From positions 558,001 to 622,000 of the forward strand of contig NZ_SOCP01000003.1 of NCBI RefSeq assembly GCF_004364325.1: 64,000 nt of DNA, in the 5' to 3' direction. Positions 43,856-52,193 of this stretch are shown here, one piece after another. Every line of letters begins with the position of its first letter. Within the stretch, counting starts at the first letter, position 1. The notes beneath the pieces are model-generated. The model ran no database searches, was not told the DNA's origin, and saw only the letters and a program-made list of their open reading frames with translations. This stretch comes from Actinophytocola oryzae (GTDB taxonomy: Bacteria; Actinomycetota; Actinomycetes; Mycobacteriales; Pseudonocardiaceae). The translations under genes were made by a program, and so were the position numbers.

Positions 43856-44160
43856 CGGTCTTCCTCCTCCACCGCCGCGGCGAACGCGGTCAGTGCGTTG
43901 TCCCACAGTCGGTCCAGGTAGTCGCGCAGGGCGTGCACCCCGCGCGGGTCGACCCGGTAGAGCCGGCGGGTGCCCTCGGCGCTGCCTGTCACGAGCGCCA
44001 CCTCCTTGAGCACCCTCAGGTGCTGCGACACGGCGGGCCTGCTCACCGGCAGCTCCTTCGCCAGCTCGCCGACCGCCCTCGGGCGCTGGACGAGCAGCTC
44101 GAAGATGGCGCGCCGGGTCGGGTCGCCGAGTGCCCCGAGCGCGTCCAGCTGGTAAGTCAC
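43852..44160 (-). CDS. ArsR family transcriptional regulator
   Basis: A winged-helix regulator of about 102 residues. It starts YQLDALGALGDPTRRAIFELL, with the recognition helix in LPVSRPAVSQHLRVLKEVALV and the wing GTRRLYRVDP. It belongs to the metal-independent ArsR type paired with SRPBCC proteins. The GTG at 44160 is proposed because upstream codons overlap a symmetrical operator. A GTG at 44187 would add nine residues, and no start has a strong ribosome site. It probably represses its own operon. Confidence 0.85.
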   Translation of the reverse strand: MTYQLDALGALGDPTRRAIFELLVQRPRAVGELAKELPVSRPAVSQHLRVLKEVALVTGSAEGTRRLYRVDPRGVHALRDYLDRLWDNALTAFAAAVEEEDR

Positions 44161-44185
44161 CACGAACGGTAAGCTATGACTTACC
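44151..44185. promoter_or_regulatory. ArsR operator with three GGTAAG half-sites
   Basis: GGTAAGTCA (44151-44159), GGTAAGCTA (44168-44176) and the inverted TGACTTACC (44177-44185) cluster at the ArsR start. The last two form a perfect six-base-arm dyad, GGTAAG-ctatga-CTTACC. This is the expected layout of an autoregulatory site. Confidence 0.6.
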
Positions 44186-44273
44186 ACGACTCTCAGTCAA
44201 GTCGCCGGCAACTCTTTGGTAGTCCTGTGCGGGCTCACAGGGTCCTCTCATGACCCGGACGCACGGTGGAGAC

Positions 44274-45248
44274 ATGACTCAGAACGTGCAGCAGGCGCCC
44301 CCACCGTGGACCTACCCCGGCAACCCCTACCCGCCGCCGCCGGTGCCACCGGGGCCCCAGATGTTCCCGGGGAGTCCGCAGCAGCGACCGCCCCGCAGGT
44401 TCCGGCGCGGCACGGTCGCGGCCATCGCGGCAGCCGCGCTGGTCGCGGGTGGGTTGGGTGGGACGATCGGCGCCTTCGTCGGCAGCGACGGCGCGAGCCA
44501 GCCTGCCGCGACCGCCGCCACCACGACCTCGGCGAGCCCGAGCACCGGCACCGAGGGCACCGACGTGTCGGCGATCGTCGCGAAGGTGATGGCCAGCGTC
44601 GTGCAGGTGAACGTCGAGCTGGCGAACGGCGAGGCCATCGGCTCCGGCGTGGTCATCAGCTCCGACGGCCGCATCCTGACCAACAACCACGTCGTCTCCG
44701 GCGCCGACAAGGTCACCGTGACCCTTTCCGACGGGCGCACGGTGGACGCGACGGTCGCGGGCACCGACCCCTCCAGTGACCTCGCGGTCATCCAGGTGCA
44801 GGGCGTGAGCGGCCTGACCGCGGCGACCTTCGCCGACTCGAGCACCGTCAAGGTCGGTGACGAGGTCATCGCCATCGGCTCGCCCGGCGGCCTGCAGGGC
44901 ACCGTCACCACCGGCATCGTCAGCGCGCTCGACCGCAAGGTCACCGTGTCCTCCGACGACGAGCAGCAGCAACAGCAGGAACAGGGCTTCCCGTTCGGCG
45001 ACGAGTCGCAGAACGGCAGCGGTGACAGCAGCGGCAGCGGTACGACGACCTACCAGGCGCTCCAGACCGACGCGGCCATCAACCAGGGCAACTCCGGCGG
45101 TCCGCTGTTCAACACCTCGGGACAGGTCGTCGGCATCAACTCGGCGATGTACTCGCCGGTGACCGGCCCGGACGGGTCAGCGGGCAGCGTCGGGATCGGC
45201 TTCGCCATCCCGAGCAACCAGGCCCAGCAGGTGATCGACAAGCTGTGA
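44274..45248 (+). CDS. S1C trypsin-like serine protease, HtrA-type without PDZ domain
   Basis: A membrane-anchored serine protease of 324 residues. It has a cytoplasmic Pro-rich tail (residues 1-45), one membrane helix (about 47-70, TVAAIAAAALVAGGLGGTIGAF), and an extracellular protease domain. The triad is H139 (LTNNHVV), D169 (SSDLAVI) and S274 (QGNSGGPLF). A loop of about 35 residues rich in Gln, Ser and Gly interrupts the domain near 228-258. It ends directly after the protease fold and has no PDZ domain, unlike most HtrA proteins. ATG 44250 is an alternative start. Confidence 0.9.
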   Translation: MTQNVQQAPPPWTYPGNPYPPPPVPPGPQMFPGSPQQRPPRRFRRGTVAAIAAAALVAGGLGGTIGAFVGSDGASQPAATAATTTSASPSTGTEGTDVSAIVAKVMASVVQVNVELANGEAIGSGVVISSDGRILTNNHVVSGADKVTVTLSDGRTVDATVAGTDPSSDLAVIQVQGVSGLTAATFADSSTVKVGDEVIAIGSPGGLQGTVTTGIVSALDRKVTVSSDDEQQQQQEQGFPFGDESQNGSGDSSGSGTTTYQALQTDAAINQGNSGGPLFNTSGQVVGINSAMYSPVTGPDGSAGSVGIGFAIPSNQAQQVIDKL

Positions 45249-45419
45249 GCCACCGACCAGGACGCTCGCCCGACGCGCCTCGCCCACCGCGGTGGCCGCT
45301 CGGGTGAGCAGCCATCGGACCCGCCGGACCTGCCTGCGCGTCCGGTTGATCTCCCGGAGCAGTGCGGCGGCCGCCGCCAACAGGACGGTCGCCGCGACGA
45401 CGACCAGCTCAGCGGCCAC
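45177..45419 (-). CDS. Putative small single-span membrane protein
   Basis: An 80-residue candidate starting at GTG 45419. It has one hydrophobic helix (VAAELVVVAATVLLAAAAALL) followed by a very basic stretch (NRTRRQVRRVRWLLTRA). It overlaps the preceding gene by 11 bases, and its last 72 bases are antisense to the protease gene. That weakens the call. It resembles the neighbouring small membrane protein in layout. Function unknown. Confidence 0.4.
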   Translation of the reverse strand: MAAELVVVAATVLLAAAAALLREINRTRRQVRRVRWLLTRAATAVGEARRASVLVGGSQLVDHLLGLVARDGEADPDAAR

Positions 45420-45780
45420 GGTGTAACCGGACGTCGGCCGCGACACCGGACGCGGTGAGGGACTCACGCACCTTCGTCACCAGCCTGCGGTGCACGACGT
45501 CCCGCAGGAGCCGTGGCGTCAACGCGGTGAGGGGCCGGGTGAACACGCTTTCCCGGTGCGCCAGCTCGAACAGGTTGAGCAGCTCGACGGTGATGAGGTG
45601 CCGTGCGCCGGTGCCGAAGCTCCCGGACAGCTCGGGCGGCAGGGCGTTCATCCGCTCGGCCAGGTCGGTCGCCGCCGCCTCCGTCTCGGCCAGCTCCCGG
45701 CGCAGCGCCCGCAACGCCACGACCGCAGCGCCGAGCACGGCGAGGCCCGCGATCACCAGCACCAGCCCGATGGTCTCCAT
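45409..45780 (-). CDS. Hypothetical single-span membrane protein
   Basis: A 123-residue protein with an N-terminal helix (ETIGLVLVIAGLAVLGAAVVALRAL). A charged helical region follows (RRELAETEAAATDLAERMNALPPEL), then a soluble tail (HLITVELLNLFELAHRESVFTRP). The ATG at 45780 has AAAGG six bases upstream. I do not recognise a family. It may be paired with the small membrane protein that overlaps its end. Confidence 0.65.
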   Translation of the reverse strand: METIGLVLVIAGLAVLGAAVVALRALRRELAETEAAATDLAERMNALPPELSGSFGTGARHLITVELLNLFELAHRESVFTRPLTALTPRLLRDVVHRRLVTKVRESLTASGVAADVRLHRGR

Positions 45781-45845
45781 GACATGCCTTTCGCCCGTGG
45801 TGGAAACGGCTGCCGCGTGGGACATCGCGTTCTAGCGTGTGCGGC

Positions 45846-46610
45846 ATGACGATATCGGGGGTCGCGGCAGGAGTGCCGTTCACCGCTCTCCCGCCCGCGA
45901 ACGGCGAGGCAGGGCAGCTGGTGGTGACCTGGCACATGCTCGACGCGCCACGAACCGACGCCGCGTTCGCCGCCGCCCTGCCCATGACCGGGGTACCGGC
46001 GTGGCGCGTGCACCTCGGCCTGCCGATGTGCGGCGCACGCATGGTCGACGGGTCGATGGACGCGGTCGTCGCGCTCACGTCCGGCGACCCGCTCCGCGAC
46101 CTCGTCGACGGCCTCACACGGCAGGCGCTCGAGGAGTTCCCCGCCGCGCTGACGGCGTTGCGTGCGACGCTGCCGGTCACGGACGGCCCGATCGGGATCC
46201 TCGGCGGCTCGCTCGGCGGGCTCGTCGCACTCCGGGTGCTGACCTCCGGGACGCCGGTGGCCGCAGCCGCGTTGGTCAACCCGCTGGTCAGAGCCCGCAC
46301 CTACTTCGAGGTGATCGGCCGCGAACAGCCAACGGCCGCCCGCGAGCCGGCCGACGAGCTGGACTTCGTCGCACGCGCCGCCGAACTCGCCATGCCGCTG
46401 CTCGTGGTGAGCGGCGAGCACGACCTCCCGCCGTTCCGCGCCGACGCCAGGGCCCTCGCCGACGCGGCACCGAACGCGGAGTTGCGTACCGTACCGGGGC
46501 TGGGCCACCCGCTGGCCGAGGAACCGGGCCTCGAACGCGCGCCACAGCGACCCACCGCCAGGGTGGTCGACGAGGCACTGACCGAATGGTTCACCCGTCA
46601 CCTAGCGTGA
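45846..46610 (+). CDS. Alpha/beta hydrolase
   Basis: A 254-residue serine hydrolase fold. The nucleophile elbow is GGSLGG with S122 (ILGGSLGGLVAL). The acid is likely in SGEHDLPPF and the histidine in VPGLGHPLAEEPG. No signal peptide is seen. It resembles prolyl-oligopeptidase-like small hydrolases. The substrate is unknown. It is convergent with the EspG gene and overlaps its end by nine bases. Confidence 0.85.
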   Translation: MTISGVAAGVPFTALPPANGEAGQLVVTWHMLDAPRTDAAFAAALPMTGVPAWRVHLGLPMCGARMVDGSMDAVVALTSGDPLRDLVDGLTRQALEEFPAALTALRATLPVTDGPIGILGGSLGGLVALRVLTSGTPVAAAALVNPLVRARTYFEVIGREQPTAAREPADELDFVARAAELAMPLLVVSGEHDLPPFRADARALADAAPNAELRTVPGLGHPLAEEPGLERAPQRPTARVVDEALTEWFTRHLA

Positions 46611-47369
46611 CAGGTTGCGGTGCATCTCCTGCAGGCGCGCGGCTAGGTCGGCACGTGTGGCGGGGGCCACGAGGATGCGTTGCTCGCCGTCACTACTGGT
46701 CGTCGTGTAGTTGAGCCAGCGGCCGTTCTCCGTGTCGGCGTACCTCAGCGGGTCCTGCACCGCCCTGCGGCGACCCATGCGGTCACGGACAGCGACGAAC
46801 AGCTCGCCACCACCCGTGGTCGGCTGCGCCATGATCTGCTGCACGATCCGCACCTCGGGCGGTGCCGGGCGCATGCCGACCCCGGCCGCCGTGCGCTGTC
46901 TGCCGCCCGCCGAGGCGAGCATCTCCGACCGCAGCACGTTGACGGCCTCGCCGCGGGACGGCTTCACGTCCGCGGTCTTGTTGACCAGCGCCACCGGCAG
47001 CGTCTCCGGCCGGATCTGGGTGATCGACACCTCCTGGCCGTCCCGGACGGCCAGGAGCGCCTCCCGGCCGATCGCGGCCGAGAGCACACCCCGGGTCTTC
47101 TCACCCTCGTTGACCCAGCCGTAGAACTCCGCACCCGCCCTGGTCAGCACGGCGAGCGCTGCGGCGACCTCCACGTCGAGCCTGCCCCGGCCGTCCAGCA
47201 GGCCGAGCCGCATGAACTCCTTGCGGGCCTCGACCTCGATGCGGTCCTGGTCGGCCTTGGGCCGCCACACCGCCTCCGGCTTGAGCGTGACGTGCAGCTC
47301 GCCGAGGTTCTCCATCCGCACCAGCCGGGCGAGCAGCTCGGCGTGCAGTTTCAACGGCCTTTCGAGCAC
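46602..47369 (-). CDS. ESX secretion-associated protein, EspG family
   Basis: A 255-residue EspG-like chaperone. In mycobacteria EspG binds PE/PPE substrates in the cytoplasm and delivers them to the type VII machinery. Seen are LGLLDGRGRLDVEVAAALAVL, AEFYGWVNEGEKTRGVLSAAIG and the C-terminal RWLNYTTTSSDGEQRILVAPA. The GTG lies nine bases after the PPE-like gene, its probable client. No EccC, EccD or MycP is encoded here, so the secretion channel must lie elsewhere. Confidence 0.85.
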   Translation of the reverse strand: MLERPLKLHAELLARLVRMENLGELHVTLKPEAVWRPKADQDRIEVEARKEFMRLGLLDGRGRLDVEVAAALAVLTRAGAEFYGWVNEGEKTRGVLSAAIGREALLAVRDGQEVSITQIRPETLPVALVNKTADVKPSRGEAVNVLRSEMLASAGGRQRTAAGVGMRPAPPEVRIVQQIMAQPTTGGGELFVAVRDRMGRRRAVQDPLRYADTENGRWLNYTTTSSDGEQRILVAPATRADLAARLQEMHRNLSR

Positions 47370-47378
47370 CCCGAACCC

Positions 47379-48683
47379 CTACTCGCCGATCACCGGCGGT
47401 GCGGTGACCTCGTCGGTGCCGAACGTCTCGTGCGGGTCCGGCTCCACGAGGAACGACGGGCGCTCGTGCTCGCCGTCCTCCTCGCCCTCGCCCTTCCTGC
47501 CGCCGGGACCGTGCATACCGCCCATGCCGCCGCGTCCGCCCGGACCGACGCCACCCCGACCGCCCACGCCCTCCGCTGCCGCGGCGGCGTTACCGGCGCC
47601 GGGGCCGAAGCCGCTGCCCGGACCACGCGCACCGGAACCGGGTCCGCCGGACGTGCCGGGGCCACCGGAGGAGCCGGGACCGCCGCTGCCCGGGCCGAAG
47701 CCACCCGAACCGCGCGGGCCGAACCCGCCACCGCCGCCGCGTGGGCCGCCGCCACCGCCGCCGGTCGGGCCGAACCCGCCGGGGAGCATGCCGGGCAGGG
47801 CCGGGTTGTTGCCGCTCTGGCCGGGCAGGTTCTGGCCACCGGGCAGGCCGCTGCGCGGCGGCAGGCCTGTGGGCGGCCGGTTCTGGTTCGGGTTGGTCTG
47901 GCCGTTGCCGTTCTGGTTCCCGTTGCCGTTCTGGTTGCCGTTCCCGTTGCCGTTCTGGTTGCCGCCACTGGTACCGGGTGGGCGGTTCTGGCCCTGGTTG
48001 TTCGAGCCGTTCCCCGTGCCGGTGTTCGTTCCCGTGCCGGTCGTGCTGTTGTCCCGGCTACCCGGGGTGCCGAGGTTGGGGTTGAACGGGGTGAAGGACC
48101 CGGACGGGGTCGGCGGCGTCGGCCTCTCGACCCCGATCGCGGCGTAGTCGTCGGTGATCCGGCCGTACTGCGTCGGCATCCCGGTGGTGTTGGAGCTGGT
48201 GGTGGTCTCGTACTGCTCCATCACGGCCACGTTGTGGTCGTTGGCCGTGTTGACCTGGTTCATCTTGTCGTCGTAGTTGCGGCCTGCGCCGCCGAAGCTC
48301 GTCAGGTTGTCCCACATGCCCGGCTTCTCCGGCGTCGGCGGGATCTCGGTGACCTGTTGCTGTGCCGACACGAACGCCGTGAACTGGTTGTGGAGCGTGT
48401 CGGACGCGGTGTTCATGCCCGTCTGGGCCAGGCCGTGCTCGACGGCGAGCGGTCCGGCGCCGCGCTGCGCGGCCCCACCCGCACTGCCCTGCCACGCGCT
48501 CTCCATCGTGGTGGTGAGCTGTGTGATCGACGTGGTGCGGTCGTCGTACCGCTTGCCGAGCGCGGCCACCGTCGTCGACGCGGACAGCAGGCTGCGGGCG
48601 TCGTCGCCGGTGCCACCGCGGAAGTTGTGGTAGATGTCCTTGCCGCTCATGCCGAACAGGCCGAGGTCCTCCAGGATGCCCAT
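47379..48683 (-). CDS. PPE-like ESX substrate with long Asn/Gly/Pro-rich tail
   Basis: A 434-residue protein. Residues 1-165 are a helical PPE/WXG100-like domain (DIYHNFRGGTGDDARSLL, with ESAWQGSAGGAAQRG as the W-x-G turn). From about 185 to 400 it is low complexity. First come Asn-Gly-Gln repeats (NQNGNGNGNQNGNG), then Gly-Pro-Phe repeats (GGGFGPRGSGGFGPGSG). The end is acidic (GEGEEDGEHERPSF). It is probably exported by a type VII system with EspG as chaperone. The repeats suggest a surface or extracellular role. Confidence 0.8.
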   Translation of the reverse strand: MGILEDLGLFGMSGKDIYHNFRGGTGDDARSLLSASTTVAALGKRYDDRTTSITQLTTTMESAWQGSAGGAAQRGAGPLAVEHGLAQTGMNTASDTLHNQFTAFVSAQQQVTEIPPTPEKPGMWDNLTSFGGAGRNYDDKMNQVNTANDHNVAVMEQYETTTSSNTTGMPTQYGRITDDYAAIGVERPTPPTPSGSFTPFNPNLGTPGSRDNSTTGTGTNTGTGNGSNNQGQNRPPGTSGGNQNGNGNGNQNGNGNQNGNGQTNPNQNRPPTGLPPRSGLPGGQNLPGQSGNNPALPGMLPGGFGPTGGGGGGPRGGGGGFGPRGSGGFGPGSGGPGSSGGPGTSGGPGSGARGPGSGFGPGAGNAAAAAEGVGGRGGVGPGGRGGMGGMHGPGGRKGEGEEDGEHERPSFLVEPDPHETFGTDEVTAPPVIGE

Positions 48684-48702
48684 CGCTCGCTCTCCTCCCC
48701 CG

Positions 48703-49191
48703 TCAGGCCTGGATGGTACGGAAGCGGGCGTCGGCGCCCTCTTCGTTGAGCGACATCTGCCGGCGGCTCGCCTTCAGCTTGGCGATGTAGTTCTCGGCGT
48801 ACTTCAGCATCGCGTCGTTGTGGTGCCACATGTTGGCCAACGAGTCCTGCGACGCGGTCGCCTGCCCGCGACTCATGGAGTCACCGGCGGGCGGGGTGAT
48901 CGAGTAGTAGGCCTCGGAGATCTTCTCGCGGTCGGCCAAGATGCCGTCGCGCTCGTCCTCCCAGCGCGTGATGACGGTGTCCAGCTCCTCGATGCTCGCG
49001 AACATGAACTGGCCGCCCGCGCCGCCGCCACCCGCCTGGTACTCCTCGGTCGGGTTCAGCCCAAACAGGGCGCGCCACCACCCGAGCACGCCCTCACGGA
49101 CGATCTCGCCGTTCACCTGGTCAGCCGGCGTACCGGGGTCCTGGTCGTCAGTCCCCGTGTCATCAGCGTTCGTACCGTCAGGCACGCCCAC
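48703..49191 (-). CDS. Hypothetical helical ESX-associated protein
   Basis: A 162-residue protein. An acidic, Asp/Thr-rich head (DGTNADDTGTDDQD) leads into a Trp-containing segment (VLGWWRALFGLNPTEEY), then a helical region (IEELDTVITRWEDERDGILADREKI, then MWHHNDAMLKYAENYIAKLK). The size and helical hairpin suggest a partner of the PPE-like protein, as PE or WXG100 proteins are. I cannot assign a family firmly. GTG 49191 is preferred (GAGGGG upstream), which leaves the inverted repeat at 49234-49261 outside the gene. Confidence 0.65.
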   Translation of the reverse strand: MGVPDGTNADDTGTDDQDPGTPADQVNGEIVREGVLGWWRALFGLNPTEEYQAGGGGAGGQFMFASIEELDTVITRWEDERDGILADREKISEAYYSITPPAGDSMSRGQATASQDSLANMWHHNDAMLKYAENYIAKLKASRRQMSLNEEGADARFRTIQA

Positions 49192-49233
49192 CACACCCCT
49201 CGTCCAATCTCTCCCCAATTGACCGCCCATCCA

Positions 49234-49261
49234 GCTTACCGCCGGTGACCAGGCGGTAAGC
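49234..49261. promoter_or_regulatory. Perfect inverted repeat upstream of the ESX island
   Basis: GCTTACCGCC and GGCGGTAAGC are perfect ten-base arms around an eight-base spacer, 43 bases before the first gene of the ESX group and just after the convergence gap with mmsA. It can be a regulator site or an RNA hairpin. The 127-base gap holds no gene. Confidence 0.55.
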
Positions 49262-49318
49262 CCGGGCATACGACGGTTCCGCCGACGGTCCGGTTCCCGG
49301 GTGAACGAGGCGGGTGGG

Positions 49319-50815
49319 TCAGTCGTTACGCGGGAACCCGAGGTTCACCCCGCCGTGCGACGGGTCGAGCCAGCGGGAGGTCACGACCTTGGTCCTGGTG
49401 TAGAAGTGCAGGCCGTCGGGGCCGTACGCGTGGGTGTCGCCGAACAGCGAGTCCTTCCAGCCGCCGAAGGAGTAGTAGCCGACCGGGACGGGGATGGGGA
49501 CGTTCACGCCCACCATGCCGACCTCGACCTCGTTCTGGAACCGCCGCGCCGCGCCGCCGTCGTTGGTGAAGATCGCGGTGCCGTTGCCGTACGGGTTGTC
49601 GTTGATCAAACCGACGGCCTGCTCGTAGGTCTGCGCACGGACCACGGACAGCACCGGGCCGAAGATCTCGTCGCGGTAGACCGACATGTCCCGGCGCACG
49701 TGGTCGAACAGGGTCGGGCCGAGCCAGAAGCCGCCGTCCGGTCCGTCGATCTCGTGGTCGCGGCCGTCGACGGCCAGTGTCGCGCCCTCCCCGACGCCGG
49801 TGTCCAGGTAGGAGGTCACGCGGTCGCGGTGTGCCGCGGTGACGAGCGGGCCCATCTCGCAGCCCGGCCTGCGTCCGTCGCCGACGCGCAGCCTGGCCAT
49901 GCGGTCCCGGATGCGCTCGACCAGCTCGTCGCCGACCGGGTCGACGGCGACGACGACCGAGATGGCCATGCACCGCTCGCCCGCGGAGCCGAACCCGGCC
50001 GACACGGCGGCGTCCGCGGCGAGGTCGAGATCGGCGTCCGGCAGGACCACCATGTGGTTCTTGGCGCCGCCGAGTGCCTGGACGCGCTTGCCGTTGGCGG
50101 TGCCGGTCTCGTAGACGTACCTGGCGATGGGCGTCGAGCCGACGAACGAGATGCCCCGCACCGAGGGGTGCGTGAGCAGGCCGTCGACCGCCACCTTGTC
50201 GCCGTGGAGGACGTTGAGGACACCGTCGGGGAGTCCGGCGCGGGCCCAGAGGTCGGCGATGAGGACCGAGGCGGAGGGGTCCTTCTCCGACGGTTTCAGC
50301 ACGACCGTGTTGCCGCAGGCGATGGCGTTGGGGACGAACCAGAGCGGCACCATCGCGGGGAAGTTGAACGGCGAGACGACGCCGACCACGCCGAGCGGCT
50401 GGCGCAGGGAGTAGACGTCGACCCGGGTGGAAGCGTTCTCGCTGAAGCCGCCCTTGAGCAGGGCGGGGATGCCGCACGCGAACTCGACGTTCTCGATGGC
50501 GCGGCCCACCTCGCCCGCCGCGTCGTCGAGGACCTTGCCGTGTTCGGCCGTGACGGTGGCGGCCAGCTCGTCCTTGTGCTCGTTGAGCAGCTCCCGGAAG
50601 GCGAAGAGGATGCGTGACCGGGCGGCGAGGGAGGTGTGCCGCCAGGTCTGGAACGCCCGTGCCGCGGCACCGACGGCCTCGTCGACCTCGGCCGCCGACG
50701 CGAAGTCGACGCGCCCGGCCACCTCACCGGTCGCCGGGTCGAAGACGTCGCCGGAACGCTCGGCGACCCCCGCCCACGGCTTCCCGTCGATCCAGTGACT
50801 GATCCGCGCGATCAT
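49319..50815 (-). CDS. mmsA: CoA-acylating methylmalonate-semialdehyde dehydrogenase
   Basis: Converts malonate or methylmalonate semialdehyde, NAD and CoA to acetyl- or propionyl-CoA and CO2. A 498-residue aldehyde dehydrogenase, full length. The catalytic cysteine is C282 in SAGERCMAIS. Family-specific motifs are VVSPFNFPAMVPLWF, LGGAKNHMVVLPD and the C-terminal GGWKDSLFGDTHAYGPDGLHFYT. The ATG overlaps the transaminase stop. It is the final step of pyrimidine (beta-alanine and 3-aminoisobutyrate) breakdown and of valine or inositol catabolism. The pairing with the transaminase favours the former. Confidence 0.96.
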   Translation of the reverse strand: MIARISHWIDGKPWAGVAERSGDVFDPATGEVAGRVDFASAAEVDEAVGAAARAFQTWRHTSLAARSRILFAFRELLNEHKDELAATVTAEHGKVLDDAAGEVGRAIENVEFACGIPALLKGGFSENASTRVDVYSLRQPLGVVGVVSPFNFPAMVPLWFVPNAIACGNTVVLKPSEKDPSASVLIADLWARAGLPDGVLNVLHGDKVAVDGLLTHPSVRGISFVGSTPIARYVYETGTANGKRVQALGGAKNHMVVLPDADLDLAADAAVSAGFGSAGERCMAISVVVAVDPVGDELVERIRDRMARLRVGDGRRPGCEMGPLVTAAHRDRVTSYLDTGVGEGATLAVDGRDHEIDGPDGGFWLGPTLFDHVRRDMSVYRDEIFGPVLSVVRAQTYEQAVGLINDNPYGNGTAIFTNDGGAARRFQNEVEVGMVGVNVPIPVPVGYYSFGGWKDSLFGDTHAYGPDGLHFYTRTKVVTSRWLDPSHGGVNLGFPRND

Positions 50816-52110
50816 CAGTGGTCCTCCCCGGAAGCGGCGGCGATCGAGTCGCCGAGGATGGTCAGTGCCTCTTCCAGTTCCTCGGCGGTGAGTGTCATGG
50901 GCGGCGCCAGCCTGATCACGTTGTTGTGGAGGCCGCCCTTGCCCACGAGCAGGCCGCGAGCGCGGGTCTCCTCCAGCACGCGCGTCGCCACGGCCGGGGA
51001 CGGCGTCATGCCGCCCGGCTCCACCAGCTCCACCCCGACCATCAACCCCTTCCCCCGCACGTCGCCGACCACCGGGTGCCGTGCGGAGATATCACGCAGC
51101 CCCGACAGCAGGCGGGTGCCGAGGGTGTGGGCGTTGCCCTGGAGGTCGTGTTCGCGGACGTAGTCGAGCACAGCGCGCGCACCGACGGTCGCGACGGGGT
51201 TACCCCCGAACGTGGAGATCGAGTTGGCGGTGAGGCAGTCCATGACCTCGCCGCGTGCGACCACCCCGCCGATGGCGAGGCCGTTGCCGAGCCCCTTCGC
51301 GAAGGTCATCATGTCCGGCACCACGCCGTGGGCCTGGATACCCCAGAAGTGCGTGCCCGTGCGTCCCCAGCCCGTCTGGACCTCGTCCGAGATGAACAGG
51401 ATCCCGTGCTCCGCGAGGACTTCCGCGAACGCGCCGAACAACCCGTCGGGCGGGGTCGCGAAGCCGCCGACGCCCTGGATCGGCTCGGCGATCATGCACG
51501 CGACGTCGCCGGAGGTACCGGTCTGCAGCACGTCACGCAGGTCCTCGACGCACGCGGCGATGTAGTCGGCGTCCGACATGCCGCGGAACGGGCTCCGGTA
51601 CGGATACCCACCGTGCACATAGGACACACGGACGGGTGAGAGTGCGGAGGCGGACCAGCCGCGGTTGCCGGTGATGCCGACTGTCGCGAAGGCGCGGCCG
51701 TGGTAGGAGTTCCGCATCGCCAGGACCTGGTTGCTGCGCCGGTACTGCGTGGCGAGCATCAGCGCCGTCTCGTTGGCCTCGGTGCCGGAGTTGGTGAAGA
51801 ACACCTTCGCGTCCGGGATCCCGGACAGCCGCGCGATCTCCTCGGCCAGCTCGACCTGAGCGCGGATCAGGTACAGCGTCGAGGTGTGCAGGATGCCGGT
51901 GTCCAGCTGCTTGCGGACCGCGTCGCTGACCTCGGGCACGTCGTAGCCGAGCGCGTTCGTGAGGATGCCCGCGAAGAAGTCGAGGTAGGTGGTGCCGTTC
52001 GCGTCGGTCACCCGCCGCCCGCTGGCGTGCACGATCTCGATCGGGTCGGCGTAGTAGAGCGCGAGCCAGTTCGGGAGGACGGCGCGGTGGCGGTCGATCA
52101 GACGGTCCAT
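50815..52110 (-). CDS. Class III aminotransferase, probable beta-alanine/3-aminoisobutyrate:pyruvate transaminase
   Basis: A 431-residue omega-aminotransferase. The PLP lysine is K272 (MTFAKGLGNGLAIGG) and D242 (FISDEVQTGWGR) binds the pyridine nitrogen. TNSGTEANETALMLA is the phosphate site. It converts an omega-amino acid to a semialdehyde, which mmsA next door would oxidise. It is divergent from PucR with only 83 bases between. Homologues are often labelled aspartate aminotransferase family. The beta-alanine role is inferred from mmsA and the dihydropyrimidinase group at 57866-62879. Confidence 0.92.
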   Translation of the reverse strand: MDRLIDRHRAVLPNWLALYYADPIEIVHASGRRVTDANGTTYLDFFAGILTNALGYDVPEVSDAVRKQLDTGILHTSTLYLIRAQVELAEEIARLSGIPDAKVFFTNSGTEANETALMLATQYRRSNQVLAMRNSYHGRAFATVGITGNRGWSASALSPVRVSYVHGGYPYRSPFRGMSDADYIAACVEDLRDVLQTGTSGDVACMIAEPIQGVGGFATPPDGLFGAFAEVLAEHGILFISDEVQTGWGRTGTHFWGIQAHGVVPDMMTFAKGLGNGLAIGGVVARGEVMDCLTANSISTFGGNPVATVGARAVLDYVREHDLQGNAHTLGTRLLSGLRDISARHPVVGDVRGKGLMVGVELVEPGGMTPSPAVATRVLEETRARGLLVGKGGLHNNVIRLAPPMTLTAEELEEALTILGDSIAAASGEDH

Positions 52111-52193
52111 ACTCTGAGTGTGCCGAGGCGCCACCCGCCACGCCATGGACAGTGTGTATCGCGGCGCGGCCCCGGTCCGTACAGTGTGCGTGC

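Noticed and set aside
47530..48020. Repeat array or microsatellite
   Set aside because: The periodicity follows codons for Asn/Gly/Gln and Gly/Pro/Phe in the PPE-like tail, so it is low-complexity coding sequence.
46680..48749. A 689-codon open frame on the plus strand opposite the ESX genes
   Set aside because: It is antisense to EspG and the PPE-like gene, is made of Arg/Ala/Val-rich filler with no motif, and results from the high GC content and the low-complexity tail.
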